The notes: generated by a model not told the origin, from the sequence alone. 43,267 nt of DNA from Conoideocrella luteorostrata (GCA_032433595.1 JASWJB010000347.1:1-43267); one strand, 5' to 3'. Shown: positions 10,060 through 22,276, counted from the stretch's first letter. Numbers and translations: made by a program.

Positions 10060-11349
10060 ATGCTCGACCGAGAGGACCGTTTCTACTCACCAAGCGGCGC
10101 AATCTACCCAGGCGGCCCAAGCATATGGCATGTAATTGACTGGGATCAGCGGCGGCTAGTTTCTGTCAAGATGGATCAAGAGCAAGACTTACCGGATCTA
10201 GCCTTTGATTGTCTTCTGAAGCACATTGATCATCTTTCTCCTGATGTCTACCTGATTCACCTTTCGCCGGAAGGTGACCTGCTATCTACGTCCAACGACC
10301 CAAATGATGACGAGACTCTATGTGTCTTCCGACCGCCACTAGACACAGCACAGCTACCAGACGGCATTACGACCATCTCTTGGGCGGAACTCCAAGAGGT
10401 TGCGAGACTTGGTCCGAATGTTGATCTAGTCGTATGCCGTAATTCCACGAGGCCAAATGACAAGGTAAGGCGTAAAAAAAGCGTAAAAAGAGGGTAAATT
10501 ATTCGCATATTCTAGTCCCTAACGCTCATGCAGTTTGTTTTCAAATACTTCTTCCTCTTTCAGCACCTAGGCTTCAATTGGCACGAGATGTGTCTCTGGT
10601 GTCGCCTTCAGCATCCAAATATTGTCCCCTTCAACAAAGTAGTCATTGACGAGCTTAAGGGACGATTTATCGGTTTCACATCAAAATATATTCCCGGCGG
10701 CACACTCGACGAGAATAAGACTCGCGTTTTCAAGTTAAAGTGGCTTCATCAGCTTACCGGCGTTGTTGACGAGTTGAATTTAAGTCTCGGCGTTGCTCAT
10801 CAAGACGTATCACCGAGAAACATACTCATCGACGAGTCGACTGATATGATAATGCTATTTGACTTTAACTTCTCTGCCCGCATAGGACGACCAGGGTACT
10901 CAGAGCCTCGAAATGATGTCAAGGGAGTCGTGTTTACCATGTATGAGGTTATCACCCGCGATAAAGCTCGGCGTGAAATGCGTCACGAGGATCAAGACGT
11001 CTCGGCAGTTGAGCAAATGGTCTGGGCCAAGCACCCTGATGTCTGGCTAGATCACTCCGTCTCTGAATTCCGCAATGTTCTCCATGAGTGGTGCGAACGG
11101 CGGCGAAACAGAGCCCAAATTACGATGAACACCCAAGCCCCCAACTTCCTTGACTGGCCACCGCTTCCCGACCCACCACTTACGGAAGTCACTATAAACC
11201 GCGGAACTGAGCTTGAGCCGCTCAAGGACATGCAGAAACGTTACGATTGGAGGAGAACCAAGCTGCTGCAGCAAGGAAAGACTGTCCTAAATTGGCAGAG
11301 ACCGCCTCAGAATTGGTTAGAAACAAATGACAAAGCTGGCGACTTTTGA
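10060..11349 (+). CDS. Divergent protein-kinase-like protein (kinase-like gene 1)
   Basis: Two exons, 10060-10464 and 10534-11349, give 406 residues. The intron has donor GTAAGG and acceptor ATGCAG and is phase 0. The C-terminal part has a kinase fold signature: lysine in FVFKYF (about 139), HQDVSPRN (about 224-231, HRD variant keeping the catalytic Asp) and LFDFN (about 245, DFG variant keeping the Asp). No glycine-rich loop is visible. The first 130 residues match nothing I know. I chose the first ATG in the open frame; the frame extends upstream without an ATG. Activity is uncertain given the HQD and DFN changes. A family C repeat lies about 250 bp downstream. Confidence 0.7.
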
Positions 11350-11599
11350 GAAATAGCGAAGCAAAGAGCAGTCAGGAGAAAAGATGTAAGCAGGGATCCA
11401 GGTATTCAGTATGTCTATAACAGTTGGAATCCCGCCAAGCACAATAGGAAGTACTGAGTACGTCACGTGGTCACCTTTCGGCGGCGATACTTATACGGCG
11501 ATATCGAGCCTTCCGCCTTGACTTGTTTTCCTCTTCTTAGATATACACAGATTATTAAATATATTGCATTTTGACCGCAACGGTATCGACGCCCTGCAC

Positions 11600-11820
11600 A
11601 ACATCCTGTGCAATCCACACTCCTCTTTCTCTACTTACAACCGGAGCGAAAAAACACCCATGCCGCCGGCATTTTGTGCGCTGCCCGCCGCAGAGTTGCC
11701 TGGAGCGCCGGGAGCGCTGTTATTTTGCCTATATCGTGTGCGCTGTGTTTCTGCGAGTCTTTCGCGCTAGGTTTCGTGCCGGTTGGTGCGCTGGGTGTCG
11801 AGCTCCTCCCCCCCCCCCCC
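11600..11820 (+). repeat. Family C interspersed repeat, copy 1
   Basis: GC-rich repeat containing GCCGGCATTTTGTGCGCTG, then GGAGCGCTGTTATTTTGC and TCGCGCTAGGTTT. The same blocks occur at 14580-15030 (plus) and, reverse-complemented, at 36830-37260. Copies 2 and 3 also share a tail with GCTTAGAGTATATA. No coding capacity or terminal repeats were recognised. It ends in a C10 tract that abuts a family B LTR. Confidence 0.65.
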
Positions 11821-11821
11821 A

Positions 11822-12067
11822 ATTTAGCAGCAATCTGCGACAGATGTAATCGGCAGAAATAGGAGGATTAAATTCCATGGAAGACTTTGATAGCTGATGA
11901 TGATGATGACCTTTCTGAAAGGCCCTGAAATCCTCATATTTATACTGCTCTTCAGGCCTCGTGTCCTTGTGACCTCGGAGTCTTCTGGCTCTGACTCAGC
12001 TGATAAGAATCCCGACTAGCTATTTACGGCGCTGATCATCCTGACAGAAGTCATTCTCGTCTCAACA
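11822..12067 (+). repeat. Family B LTR, 5'-truncated, abutting the ZIP gene
   Basis: It matches 17693-17997 and 20893-21186 (GGCAGAAATAGGAGGAT, then CTAGCTATTTACGGCGCTGATCATCCTGAC and the end GTCTCAACA). The first part of the LTR is missing and replaced by the C tract at the end of a family C repeat. Its 3' end lies 3 bp from the stop codon of the ZIP transporter gene, so that gene's 3' UTR must run into the LTR. Confidence 0.7.
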
Positions 12068-12070
12068 ACC

Positions 12071-13617
12071 TCATACGAAAGAGCTAAGGATAGACATGCC
12101 AATTGCTTCTTATCTATTAGTAGCCGCACCAATGTATATGTAGGGAGGATCTCACACCTCCAAGCATAATCCAGGCGAATGCCGCAATCTCATCGTTCTT
12201 GCTGAGCAGCGTGTTTGGATCTTCTGATAAAAAGTCATGCGCCAATAGATCTACGAGTGCATCGTATATCACGAACCCAGAAGAGCTGGATTTTGGTCAG
12301 CCATGCCAGACATCCAGCTTCGTCAAGATCAAGAACAAAAGCACTCACATGGCGTTGAGAATACCAACAAGTATCAGATCAAACGCACCATTGAGATCAT
12401 ACAACTTTCTCGTTAAAATACCAATCAACTGGCCAGCAGGAGCGGTGACTCCAAAGGCAAAGACTAAGAGCCAAGGCTTGATACTGCCATCGGGGTATGG
12501 CACAGTTGCAATTCGGGATCCCAGCCCAAGACCCTCGAATACTTGGTGGAAGATCATTGCGACGAGAAGGATAATAAATCCATCTTTAGTAATAGACAGT
12601 GTTATGCCAACCAATAGAGAGTGAAGCAAAATGCCTCCTTCGAGCAGAGAGATGTTAGTGGACATGCGTCGATACACTTTGAGATTAGCCGCAGATTCCT
12701 CGTCTATATTCGAATTCTTTAACGCAGCGTCGCGCGTCTTCTGTACTTCTCCAGGAAATATGCGGTTATCGTCCTTGACGAGCATATCAACAAGCTCAGC
12801 GTGTTGACGAACGTATTGTTTATAGAATGCTACGAACCAGGTAGGCATTGTTGACAAGGTTGTCTTAGTCTCGTTGTCTTCGTAGATAGCTCGAGTGCTG
12901 CTGCAGCTGTCAAGACACTTTCTGTCCAACGGCTTATCGGTGAATTGACCAGCAGACACAATCTCTTCTATGTCGGAGCGCTGGCGATGGATCGCCCGGG
13001 TAGCAGTATGGACGTGAGCGTTATCAGTAGGTAATCCGTGCAGGTGTCCGCCGGTCCTTGGGGTAAGCCAAATCCTGATGAAAAATAGCGCAAACAGAGA
13101 AATCATTATGATAACTCCTGGCAAGGGGAGGTAGTCCTTGGTGAACAGGTCCGGAAGACATGGGTCTTCTAAACTGCGAAATGCCGTAGGCAGTAACTGA
13201 TTCATGGTCAGTAAATCCTAAATGAAGCATCATCGCTTAAAGGTTGTTCCTCACGTGCACAAACGCCGTGGCGATCAAAACACCGGTTCCAAAATGTTTG
13301 CAAGCGAAAAATATCCTCGGGTGAACTTTGAGCCAACTGATCTTCTTGGCGGCAACTGGGAAGCCCGCACCTGGAGCAATTCTGTGAGCATCAAGACCAT
13401 CATCTTCCCCAGCATGTAAAGAGATTATGCTTCTTACCTAAAGACGATGCCGCCAACACTAGGACTACGAAGCGGATAAAAGTAATTAGCTTTTACTGTC
13501 TGGAAAGAAACAGAATTACTTTGGCCACTTACGAAGGCCCAGCACATGAAGTACTAAATCATAATCGTGAGGCCGTTCGCCCTTCTCACTGCCACATTGA
13601 GGCTCGGTTTTATCCAT
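12071..13617 (-). CDS. ZIP-family metal (zinc/iron) transporter
   Basis: Six exons on the minus strand: 13617-13533, 13458-13438, 13370-13255, 13196-12349, 12285-12158 and 12105-12071. They sum to 1233 bp, encoding 410 residues. The N terminus (CGSEKGERPHDYDLVLHVLG) and first membrane segment are typical of fungal ZIP proteins. KHFGTGVLIATAFVH spans TM2; a long histidine-containing loop follows; HSLLVGITL and FHQVFEGLGLG carry the conserved metal-site His and Glu of TM4 and TM5; the C terminus ends AIGMSILSSFV. Members import divalent metals, usually zinc, across the plasma or a vacuolar membrane; substrate cannot be told here. Splice sites are GT-AG. Exon 2 is only 21 bp. An LTR lies 3 bp downstream of the stop. 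Confidence 0.85.
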
Positions 13618-14560
13618 ATTTGACCGGCAGTGCCCCAGTCTTACCTCGTCACTTTGAAGACGAAGTAAAGCATAGAATTAAATAAGTCGAATAGTGTGCT
13701 TCTGTACAGTATATAGGTTGACTTCAGTCGCTGTTGGGAATAGAACAGAAAATAGGCAGTTAAGAAAAGACAATAACAGAGACAAAATTACTTTACCAAC
13801 ATGATAGGCCCGGTGCTGGTGATGAAAAGTGAAAAGGGACATAAAAAGATGAGAATTTACATATGATAGAACGAGTACGGGTCGCAACAAAAGAATTAAA
13901 ACTATCTTTGTTGGAGCTAGAGATGCCCATGCTGGAGATTAAGTCTCGATTCTGGACAGGAAAATAATAACTAGTCGTCGTGTTCCAACCTTGGGAGATT
14001 TTGATAAAACAACTCATTGAAGCCGTTTCACAATGAAGCTTCCCCACCACAGCCACGGTCAAACAAGGTTCCGAATTGCTGACGACGACGACGAGAAGAG
14101 TCGCATGCGTCACTGCCTGCAGTATTGAGCTATGATATTACGGCTAATACGGCCCAATTGAAACAAACGCTCCTTACTGTGAAAGTGTTGTTTTAGGTTG
14201 AAAGTAATTCTCGTACAGGCTCGGGCAGCGATAAGGATGAAACGTGTCAGATTTTGAGGCTTAAATTTTGTGGCTAACTGTCGCGGGCTATGCCGGGAGC
14301 TTTAGGTGCCGTAAAGCCGAGTCTGCACTAACTTCATTTTGCTTAGCTTGCTGCGGATTAATTGACCACGAGCTCGAACTCTTTATCTTTCCTTTCTCTT
14401 TACTTTTAGATAGAAAAGTAAGAGAGTGGGGTAATAATTGCTGTGGCAGGATGTGATCTTCAGACAACCGGCCTTATGAAACAGAGACAACTTCGCGTTT
14501 TCCGATAGCCGGGTTGCTTCGAGCGCGCAAATCGTAGACCATGAATAAATAATAGTCTTT
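13618..14560. other. Intergenic region upstream of the ZIP gene
   Basis: AT-rich, with no convincing coding frame on either strand. It should hold the ZIP promoter near its left edge. I saw no clear repeats. Confidence 0.4.
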
Positions 14561-14579
14561 TCCTTTTTCTGCTCACAAC

Positions 14580-15030
14580 CCGAGTGAAAACCCCATCCCG
14601 CCGGCATTTTGTGCGCTGCCAGCCGCAGAGTGGCCGCAGTGCCTTTATTTCGCAATGGCACGGGCCGGCATCGTGTGCATCGTGTGCGCCGGGCGTTTCT
14701 GCATCGTTTGCGCCAGGTTTGGGCCTCCTACGGTCCGGTCCTAGTTCTTTTGGCGGACTGCGCGGGGGCTTTGGGGGCTCACATCATTCTTCTGGTTCAA
14801 TCATATGCGCTGGGCCGTTGTGCATCCTTTACACTAGGTCTGGGTTTGCCCCATGGTGTTGCTGTTGTGTTGTTGGCGTGTAAGCCCCTATTGCTGGACC
14901 CAGACCCAGACCAAGACCAAGACCGCGCGCACGCACGCACGCACGCAGGTATAACAGCCAAATCGCCCACTCACTATTGCTTAGAGTATATACATGTACA
15001 AGCCTTGCAAAAGGTCCTGCAAAAAGGCGA
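14580..15030 (+). repeat. Family C interspersed repeat, copy 2
   Basis: It starts with CCGCCGGCATTTTGTGCGCTG and ends with ACTATTGCTTAGAGTATATACATGTACAAGCCTTGCAAAAGG-type text, shared with 18190-18365. It contains a GACCCAGACCCAGACCAAGACCAAGACC microsatellite followed by CGCACGCACGCACG. It lies about 0.7 kb upstream of kinase-like gene 2. Confidence 0.65.
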
Positions 15031-15744
15031 AATGCCGAGGCATGCATGAGCAATTACTACCGAGGCGTTGTCACCATGTGGCAACGCCGAATCATCTAAT
15101 GCTTTGCAGTGGAAAACTATCCTTGATTTCAGGCTCTCTGCGTCGAAGTCTCGTCTTCGTCATGTTATCGCCTGGCTGAAACCAAGAATTCACATTGTGT
15201 CTGTCCTAGCTACTATAAACACTAAATCCGAATGAATAACTATCCAGACGCCCAACCGCAATCGCCCGAGGGCCAGTCGGTACACGCCCTATCATTTCTC
15301 CCCCGCACCGCCAGCGCATACAACAACAACAACAAGATTGCTCAAACAATAGGCGATGGTGCTGTCTAGCGCGCACTGAATAGCACTCGCCATATTGGCA
15401 TTTATCGGTGACGTCTCCGGCCGCGCCCTGGCTGACACCCAAGGCACGGCTCGTGCCGGCAGCCTTCCTCATAGTATGGTGGCTCGCTAGTGAAGAGTGC
15501 TGAGCGCCGGCCATGTGCTAAGTCCGCGCCACGTGAAAGCCGGGCGGCTATCGTTCGCCGCCATCGATTGATTGGCGGCCACTCCATGCATGAGCCCGTG
15601 ATCCCCCCTCCGCTATTAGGGAAAAGGGGAGTGCACGCTTCCACCCCACCCTAGCGGTGTCGTGCTAGCTCTACGCGTGCGTGCCGTGCAACAAACACGT
15701 GAGCAAGCCTCTAGAATCAATGCCTCGAGCTTATTTTACGTGGG

Positions 15745-16893
15745 ATGACTTCGGTTCTCGACGCGACGACGCCATCGCCATATCCTTATTTCAACCACCG
15801 GAAATACTTAGTGTTTGGTGGTGCCTATCCTGCGCTCGATATGAAGAGCATACCGAGATACGAGATCGAATATCACAGCACAAGCATAGACGAGGACGAC
15901 CATGAGGCGAGCTTCAAGGTTCGTCGCAATGGCAAAGTGTTTGATATACGCATCTCCCCGTCTTATTTCATCAATTCCCCCCTCATGACAGAGAAATACT
16001 TGGCATATCTTGCGGTTCTCCGGTCAGGAGAGGAGTTTGTTGGTGACATATACGATTCCGATGTTTACGAATGGGTCATGGATCCATTCAAGACGCTGCT
16101 GGCCGAGCTAGCTCCTCCACCCCCCGGTGACCTCAAAGACATACGCATAACGCTGCAGGAGCATCTCTTTCCCGAGGTCTTTGTCTTTAACTTTGAAATC
16201 GTCGACGAGAAAATCTGCCCGAACCGCGTTTTCGGGGAAGCAGCACCCTTCCGGCCATCATTTTGCCGGTTTGATGACGAGTTTCTTGACCGCCTAGAAT
16301 TGTGGACTCTGCTCTATGACCCCGTCGGAATCACGCTAAGCTTCGAGAATCCAGAGGACGCGCTGTTTAAGCAGCCTAGGAAGGTTCTCATAAAAAATGA
16401 CAAAATCGAATGCTTTTACAAGCCTTGCCACTCCTCCGTCCAGGCGAAACACGAGCTCGAAGCCTACGAAGCCATCGCGGCGTCCGGCCTCTACGATTCT
16501 CAGCCGAATAATATCTGCCGTATGTATGGCGTCGTCATGGATGAATGCGGCTTCATTCTAAGGATTTTGCTATCCCATGTTAACTTGGACTGCCCCTTAT
16601 CCATGAGGGTACACCCAGACGACCCAGACGACCCACCAATGACGGTCAGACGCACATGGATGAGGCAACTTGACACTATGCTCGGAAGGCTTCATAGCGC
16701 CGGAATAATCTGGGGAGATGTGAAGGCGGAAAATGTTTTGATCGACCTGGATAACAATGCATGGATTACCGATTTTGGTGGCGGTTACACGGCTGGTTGG
16801 GTGGACAAGGCTTTGGCGGGAACCAAGGCTGGAGACGAGATGGGTATGACCAAAATACGACGACTTCTTTTTCCGGAACCGAGTTCAAGCTGA
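15745..16893 (+). CDS. Divergent protein-kinase-like protein (kinase-like gene 2)
   Basis: A single-exon frame of 382 residues. The last 170 residues resemble the small fungal kinase-like/phosphotransferase-fold proteins: a candidate ATP lysine in IECFYKPC (226), IIWGDVKAENVLID (322-334, with GD replacing the usual HRD) and ITDFGG (341-346, canonical DFG Asp). There is no glycine loop. The N-terminal 200 residues are family-specific and shared with the pseudogene at 37629-38828 (for example VRRNGKVFDIRISPSYF versus IRTDNGRVFYCQISPTNF). The chain stops soon after the activation-segment region, so the C-lobe is short. Function is unknown. Confidence 0.75.
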   Translation: MTSVLDATTPSPYPYFNHRKYLVFGGAYPALDMKSIPRYEIEYHSTSIDEDDHEASFKVRRNGKVFDIRISPSYFINSPLMTEKYLAYLAVLRSGEEFVGDIYDSDVYEWVMDPFKTLLAELAPPPPGDLKDIRITLQEHLFPEVFVFNFEIVDEKICPNRVFGEAAPFRPSFCRFDDEFLDRLELWTLLYDPVGITLSFENPEDALFKQPRKVLIKNDKIECFYKPCHSSVQAKHELEAYEAIAASGLYDSQPNNICRMYGVVMDECGFILRILLSHVNLDCPLSMRVHPDDPDDPPMTVRRTWMRQLDTMLGRLHSAGIIWGDVKAENVLIDLDNNAWITDFGGGYTAGWVDKALAGTKAGDEMGMTKIRRLLFPEPSSS

Positions 16894-17692
16894 AGTTGGA
16901 TACTTGGCTGTGTGAGTGGCCATGGCAGAGCGCAGCCATGGCAGAATCAGCGGTAAAAGCTCCGGCATCAAGGACGGTTTCATATGTAGCGGCTGTGCTG
17001 GGCGAGGGAAGTAGTCTCTAATGAGACAGTCACAAAGTTATTTTGCGCTCTCCACTAATGTTTTTGAGAGCATGTGAAAGTTTTAACTTAAGTCGGGGAG
17101 GATCTGTGTATGCAAAATGAAAAGGAAGCTTCGGTTGGGCATGAGCAGTGATGAACAGAGCTTTGGAGGGACGCCACAGTTGAGCAGCTTGGACGTTGAT
17201 GCCCGGCGGGATGAGAACACCTTGTTAGCTACAGAGTAAGCTTAGGCGAAAAAGAGATTAGTAATTTACCTTGATTGCGGCGCCGAGCTATCAGGAACGT
17301 GAATCGGAAGGAACACTCTGGTTTAGATAGTAGGGCACCACAGTCGCCTTTCTTTTTTCCATGACCTCGGATGGCATGCAAAGTACGTAGCCTAAGCGTT
17401 ATGGGAATATGTTGCGGAAGGTGGCAGCACCACGTAATGAAGACCGTTTTCCGTTACGCTTCACTTAGGATGATGTGTAGACCCAAAAGTGTCACGGGGG
17501 ATATATGAACGAGTAACTGTCGCGCGCAACTCCATGTGCCTCCCTCCACTCGAGGAAATGGGGAACTGCCAGACTGCAGGTGACAGTCACCACCCCACCA
17601 CGCTAGAATCTTGCCGTTTCTCCAAGTCACAAAGCTGTGGTGGTGGCGCGCGCCGACCACTGGCGCCTTTCTAAACGGATCGAATCTATGAT
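16894..17692. other. Intergenic region between kinase-like gene 2 and a solo LTR
   Basis: No supported gene. Short frames on both strands lack domain signals or conserved-looking composition. Confidence 0.4.
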
Positions 17693-17997
17693 TGTTGCGT
17701 TATGAGCACTATGAGCAATTTGTGGGCAGTGGAAATTGATAGGAATAGAAGGATTTAATTGATGATTGAATTGATTGAATTCTTGATGATGATTCTAAAC
17801 TTCCCGAAGAGCCTGAAAGCCACCTATTTATGATGCTTTTCAAGCCTCGTATGCTCGTGACCTTGTATCCTCGTAATCTTGTAATCCTATGACCTTCTGA
17901 CCCTTTGACCTTCTGACCTGACCTAGTGACCCGACTTTGTGACCTTTCTAGCTATCTGCAGCACTGATCATCCTGGCGAGCATCTCTAGTCTCAACA
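17693..17997 (+). repeat. Solo LTR, family B
   Basis: It runs from TGTTGCGTTATGAGC to GTCTCAACA (305 bp) with terminal TG...CA. Flanks ATGAT and ATGGT match at four of five bases, which would fit a decayed 5-bp target duplication. The interior carries a run of CCTCGT/GACCTTCTGACC motifs. Near-identical start and end are seen at 20893-21186. Confidence 0.75.
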
Positions 17998-18189
17998 ATG
18001 GTTCCACCCTAGATAACGGACGGCGATCCATCCGCCGAGAATATGCATACACATGACGTTCGGCGAGTTCATTTAACCATCAAGTGAACCAAGTGAACCT
18101 TTTCTGGGGTTTGGTGGAAAAGGGGGGAGGGAGGTAAAGGGTAGAGTTGGCGACCTCAGCCGATGGTTTGCGATAGTTCGGCGACTTCC

Positions 18190-18370
18190 TCGTTAACCAA
18201 TGGCGGGTGGCCGGGTTTCGTGCCGTTTGGTGCTCCGGGTGTCGAGCCCCCTATTGCCGGACCCAGACCAAGACCGCACACACACGCCCGCACACCCACT
18301 CACTATCGCTTAGAGTATATAAATGTACCAGCCTTGCCAAAAGTCTTGCAAAAGGTCCTGTAAAATCCGG
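18190..18370 (+). repeat. Family C interspersed repeat, copy 3 (3' part)
   Basis: It shares CCTATTGC(C/T)GGACCCAGACC, a CA-rich microsatellite, CCCACTCACTAT and GCTTAGAGTATATA with copy 2. The GCCGGCATTTTGTGCG start block is absent, so only the 3' part remains. Confidence 0.6.
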
Positions 18371-18559
18371 TAAAATCCGCGCCGCCGGTCGCGCCGTGTT
18401 AGGGGAAGTGGCAGTTGGGCAGGGTGTAGAGCATTTATGTCTGATTTCTTCATAACAGGACATGTAGTAAAGATGACTCAGTAAAAGAACGCTTGTTTAA
18501 GTGTATATACGGCGGCATAGCGTGCCAAATAGCAGCAAGAGGTTTTGTTGGAATCGTAA

Positions 18560-19864
18560 TTAGTCTAATTTTGCATTTGGTAGGATTAAGCTCCATGCCT
18601 TCTCTAGCGCCATGTTGCGAAATGCAATGTCCGGGTGACCTTCCTTGTCATGCCATACGCTGCCCGTCCTCTTGACATCTTCCCATCCCGTCAAATCTAT
18701 TTCGTTGTCCATCTTCACGCCGTGGATATCGCTATTAGAGCCGCGTTCTTTCATGCCAATGTTATTGAGATATTCCCACTGCGCAAAGACTGTGGGCATG
18801 ACACTGTATGTGACTAGGTCGCCAGATCCGATCATACCGCGTATTATTAGGTCAACGGGGGCGTCAAGGTCAACTGCATGGCGGAGGAGGAGTTTAGCGG
18901 CTCCAGTCTGGCTAACCACATATGCTGTGAGGCACACAAAACCACCAGATAGGCGAACAACTCGCTCACGTCCCATTATCTTGCCAAAATATTCCTTCCC
19001 TGCTGCCACGTGCTCGTCTGAATAGGTCACGCTGGATTCATGATTGACAGGTGATTCGAGACATTGTCCAAGGGATAACACATCCCAGTGGCTGGAGTGC
19101 CATGGGTCATCCGGATTAGGCTGCAGCAAATCGTGAGAGGTCGCCGCTCGAGAATTCCGTGCGTCCCAGCCCGCGTTGTGAATCGGCGTAGAGTTGAGTT
19201 GACGAAGGAGGGTAGTGAAATGCGGGTTCAGGTGGGTCATGATTTCGCGCACATTGATATCCCAAGCAGCGTCGGATTCGAGGATGAGGACGGCAGGAGA
19301 CTTATCACGTAGCATTTGAGACCAGATCTAGAAAAGTCAGGTTATTTGTTTTATTAACAAATTATGATTAAAACCTACATTTGCATGTGCTCGAAAGCAG
19401 GCCTTTTCTTTAAGCAAAATATCGACTGGGCGGTGGTTAGGTGGCATACCCATTTCGTGAATCTGGTCAGACTCGACACCAGGCACTTCAATAATATCCA
19501 GACCGGTCAAATACCCTTGCAGAGTCACAGCGTCTACTCTGTCGAACCGATTTTTTAAGTTAATAAATTGAATAGACGAGAATCCCAGGGTGCTATTTCC
19601 AGCAGCTGTAAGCTCCCTATTCGAACTATTCACGTTCTCTAGGGCTATGTGAGTCGTTGTCTCAAGCTATACTTTGATGTTTTTGGTGTTCATACTTGAG
19701 GTGATTTCTTGGTGAATAAGACCCTGCGTCTTTTGGTATGTATGCGTGTATACGTTAGCGGCAAAAAATCCGATCATGACTATTGCGACAGCAGCCGTTA
19801 TTGATATTCGAAGGAAACGAGTCCAACGAACAGAGACGTGAGGTGGCACATCGGAGATTCGCAT
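18560..19864 (-). CDS. GT25-like glycosyltransferase, type II membrane protein
   Basis: Three minus-strand exons, 19864-19696, 19644-19379 and 19327-18560, total 1203 bp (400 residues); the introns are 51 bp each. A short N-terminal tail precedes one membrane anchor (about residues 18-40), then a luminal stem. The GT25 features are INLKNRFDRVDAV near the start of the domain, AVLILESDAAWD (about 158-168, the acidic motif of the family) and GGFVCLTAYVVSQTGAAKLL. GT25 enzymes transfer galactose or related sugars; in fungi they are Golgi-type proteins of unknown substrate. The first donor (GTATGA) is weak; the frame downstream fits only with that splice. Confidence 0.8.
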
Positions 19865-20892
19865 TTTTTTTTGCAGAGTCGATCCACATTCTTGATGGCA
19901 TATGAATTAACGGGTTCCTCGAATGTGACCTCGATGCACCTGAAAAGTAACTTGGGCAAAAAAAAAAGAAAAAATGGTCCGAGAGAATGAATCCTTAGCC
20001 AGTCAACAAGCAAAGTATGTGAGCAGTGAAAGAGATTTCAAAAGAACAAGTTCATTGTCTCAGGAATAGAGGAACAATATATGTGGTTTGTTTGTTCATG
20101 GGGGCGCGGGAATGCTAATGGCTACAATCCCGGTCCACCTCATCTTAACAAAACTTAGTGGGCTGAGTCAGTTGTTTCTTAGCCAAGCGTGTATCCTCTA
20201 GGTAGGTGGTTTTGGGTACCAAATAAGGCTCATTCCAAAACGATTTGAATTGGCTATCTTTTTGTTAGTGTTCGCTTTCCACTGGCCGCTGCTAGCTAGA
20301 AATTGTGAGAGCATAGGGTGAATACAAATAAATAATCTAAGGAAACCCCCGAACATTGTTCCCTAGGTTTAGATTTGGATTTTAAATCTTAAATACGTTG
20401 AGTTTATTTCTGTATCAAATTATAAAACAGCAAGAGGATGTGCGGAGGATATGGTGTACTTCTCTGATTGGCGGTTTCAGAGACTAGGACCCGCAATATT
20501 GGACGCGTGGCCGGAAGCGCCGGGTTTCTCCGTGACGTGTGGCTTCGGCTACTTTATTGGTTGACCTGATGCTGATGGGATCGTAACTAGACGCGTAAAA
20601 TAGGTCATTGGTACATAATGGGCCAGACTGAGCGCATGTTATGCATCACAGCCGAACGGAATTGAATGCACACTGCGTTTTTGTGCGACTTCAAAAGATG
20701 TGGCGTGGGGCGACCGGTTAATTAAACCGGTTTTTCTTAACTCCGTGACTTTTAGACTTGTTTATCAAACACGGCTGAAACATCGTGTACAAATTAAATG
20801 CCACTTGTGCTTAACACTGCCTAGCGTTGAGCTTACGGCTCCACGCAGGCGGTTGAACCACTATTGACTATTCTTCTATTACTGTAGTACTA
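19865..20892. other. AT-rich intergenic region
   Basis: No gene seen. A perfect palindromic core, ACCGGTTAATTAAACCGGT-like, lies near 20714-20733. Otherwise the stretch appears featureless. Confidence 0.4.
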
Positions 20893-21186
20893 TGTTGCGC
20901 TATGAGCATTTTGAGCAATGTTGTGGCAGTGGAAACTGATAGGAATAGAAGGATTCGATTCTGAATTGATTGATCGATGCTTGGAACTTCCTGAAGAGCC
21001 TGAAGGCCACCTATTAATGTCACTTTACAAGCCTCGTATCCTCATACCCTCGTGTTTTCAGCTTTACCAAATTTCTCCGACACTCGTCCGTACTGATGAC
21101 CTTTCTTATCCGATGGATGTGACCTTGTGATAGGTTCTAGCTATTTACGGCACTAATCATCCTGACGAGCATCTCCAGTCTCAGCA
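20893..21186 (+). repeat. Solo LTR, family B
   Basis: It starts TGTTGCGCTATGAGC and ends CCAGTCTCAGCA. It shares the middle text GAAGAGCCTGAAGGCCACCTATTAATG and CGGCACTAATCATCCTGACGAGCATCTC with the copy at 17693. No clear target duplication. Confidence 0.7.
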
Positions 21187-21792
21187 ATATAGGGTAGGAT
21201 ATTTCGATGTACTAGTAAAAGTATGATGTACTACCACTCGACCATTCACATAGTTGCGGGAGTTTTCTATCCTCTGCATTTCAGACACTGAATATGATCA
21301 AGCAGAGTTGTTACCAAGCCCACACACATTTCAGAATAAAATGTTTTCTTAGCCTTCTCAGCCCACGACATGAGACTCTTTTAGACCTTAGATTATTTCA
21401 AACCAACGACTTCCTTATCACGGATAAGCGCCTCGGCCAGGTGCCGGAGGCAATTTGGTTAAATCGTGCTACTATCGAGCAGAGACCGAAACAGTCATGA
21501 CTGATAGCCTAGAATCATACCCATAGCGGACGTTAGGCTGCGGCCCGATTTGCTGGCAATGGACGCGCCTAGAACGAACATGCCCGTAATTTTAGTCTTT
21601 TCAGCTCGTTGTGATTGTAAGCACATAGATCCCTCCCGGCACAACAGGTGCCCACTTATCCCCTTGCGGACAACCCACTCTCTGTGTATTTTTCTGATTC
21701 TAGTCTTGCTGTCTAAATCCATAACTCTCCTACATATTTGTTCCATTCTTCCACGGTGGGCGCGCTATCTTCACATATCACCCGCAGCAAAT

Positions 21793-22276
21793 ATGGGCTT
21801 CCACGGCTGGACTCGTATCCCTGTTCCTGTGCTTGTACTCTTTTTGCTTGCTAGCGCACTCACATTAAATCGATTGCTTACTGGGTAGATACAAGTTCAA
21901 AAACCTACCAGCAAAAAAAGAGGACAAAATTAAAAGTTTGCCATGCCATTACCCAACGAGCATTGGATTAAGACTTGGCTGGTCATGAGACTGGAGTGTG
22001 CAAGTTAACCATAAATACTGACTCCGTCCATACAGAGCCAACTGCCGTTTACAGCTAAGGGACGTCTCCCCGGCGATATCTCTCCGAACGACGGTCAGCA
22101 CGTCCATCTCCTCATCCCGGGCAACAAAGCCAATTGTGAAATTTGTCGAACGATAACCAGTACCATTATTAACGATTTCCCTCCTTCAACAATCATCAGC
22201 TGGGGTGAAAACGAGGGCGATTCGTCTATGAATGGCTACGATATGAAAACTGGGAAGAACTGGGGCGTCTTGTGAC
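21793..22276 (+). pseudogene. 5' fragment of a glycosyltransferase-like membrane-anchored protein
   Basis: Positions 21793-21884 encode a signal anchor (MGFHGWTRIPVPVLVLFLLA...). After a probable intron, about 22035-22276 encode GDISPNDGQHVHLLIPGNKA, CRTITSTIINDFPPSTIISW and KTGKNWGVL, then a stop. The order resembles the N-terminal part of a family of fungal proteins of glycosyltransferase type that I know only as uncharacterised. The exon phases do not join cleanly (best donor leaves phase 2, best acceptor phase 0). The domain core that should follow is absent. I therefore treat it as a truncated pseudogene. Confidence 0.5.

Noticed and set aside
21495..21888. Overlapping frames on both strands as a possible membrane protein
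   Set aside because: Only the short anchor at 21793-21884 fits a downstream exon; the rest has no family signature.
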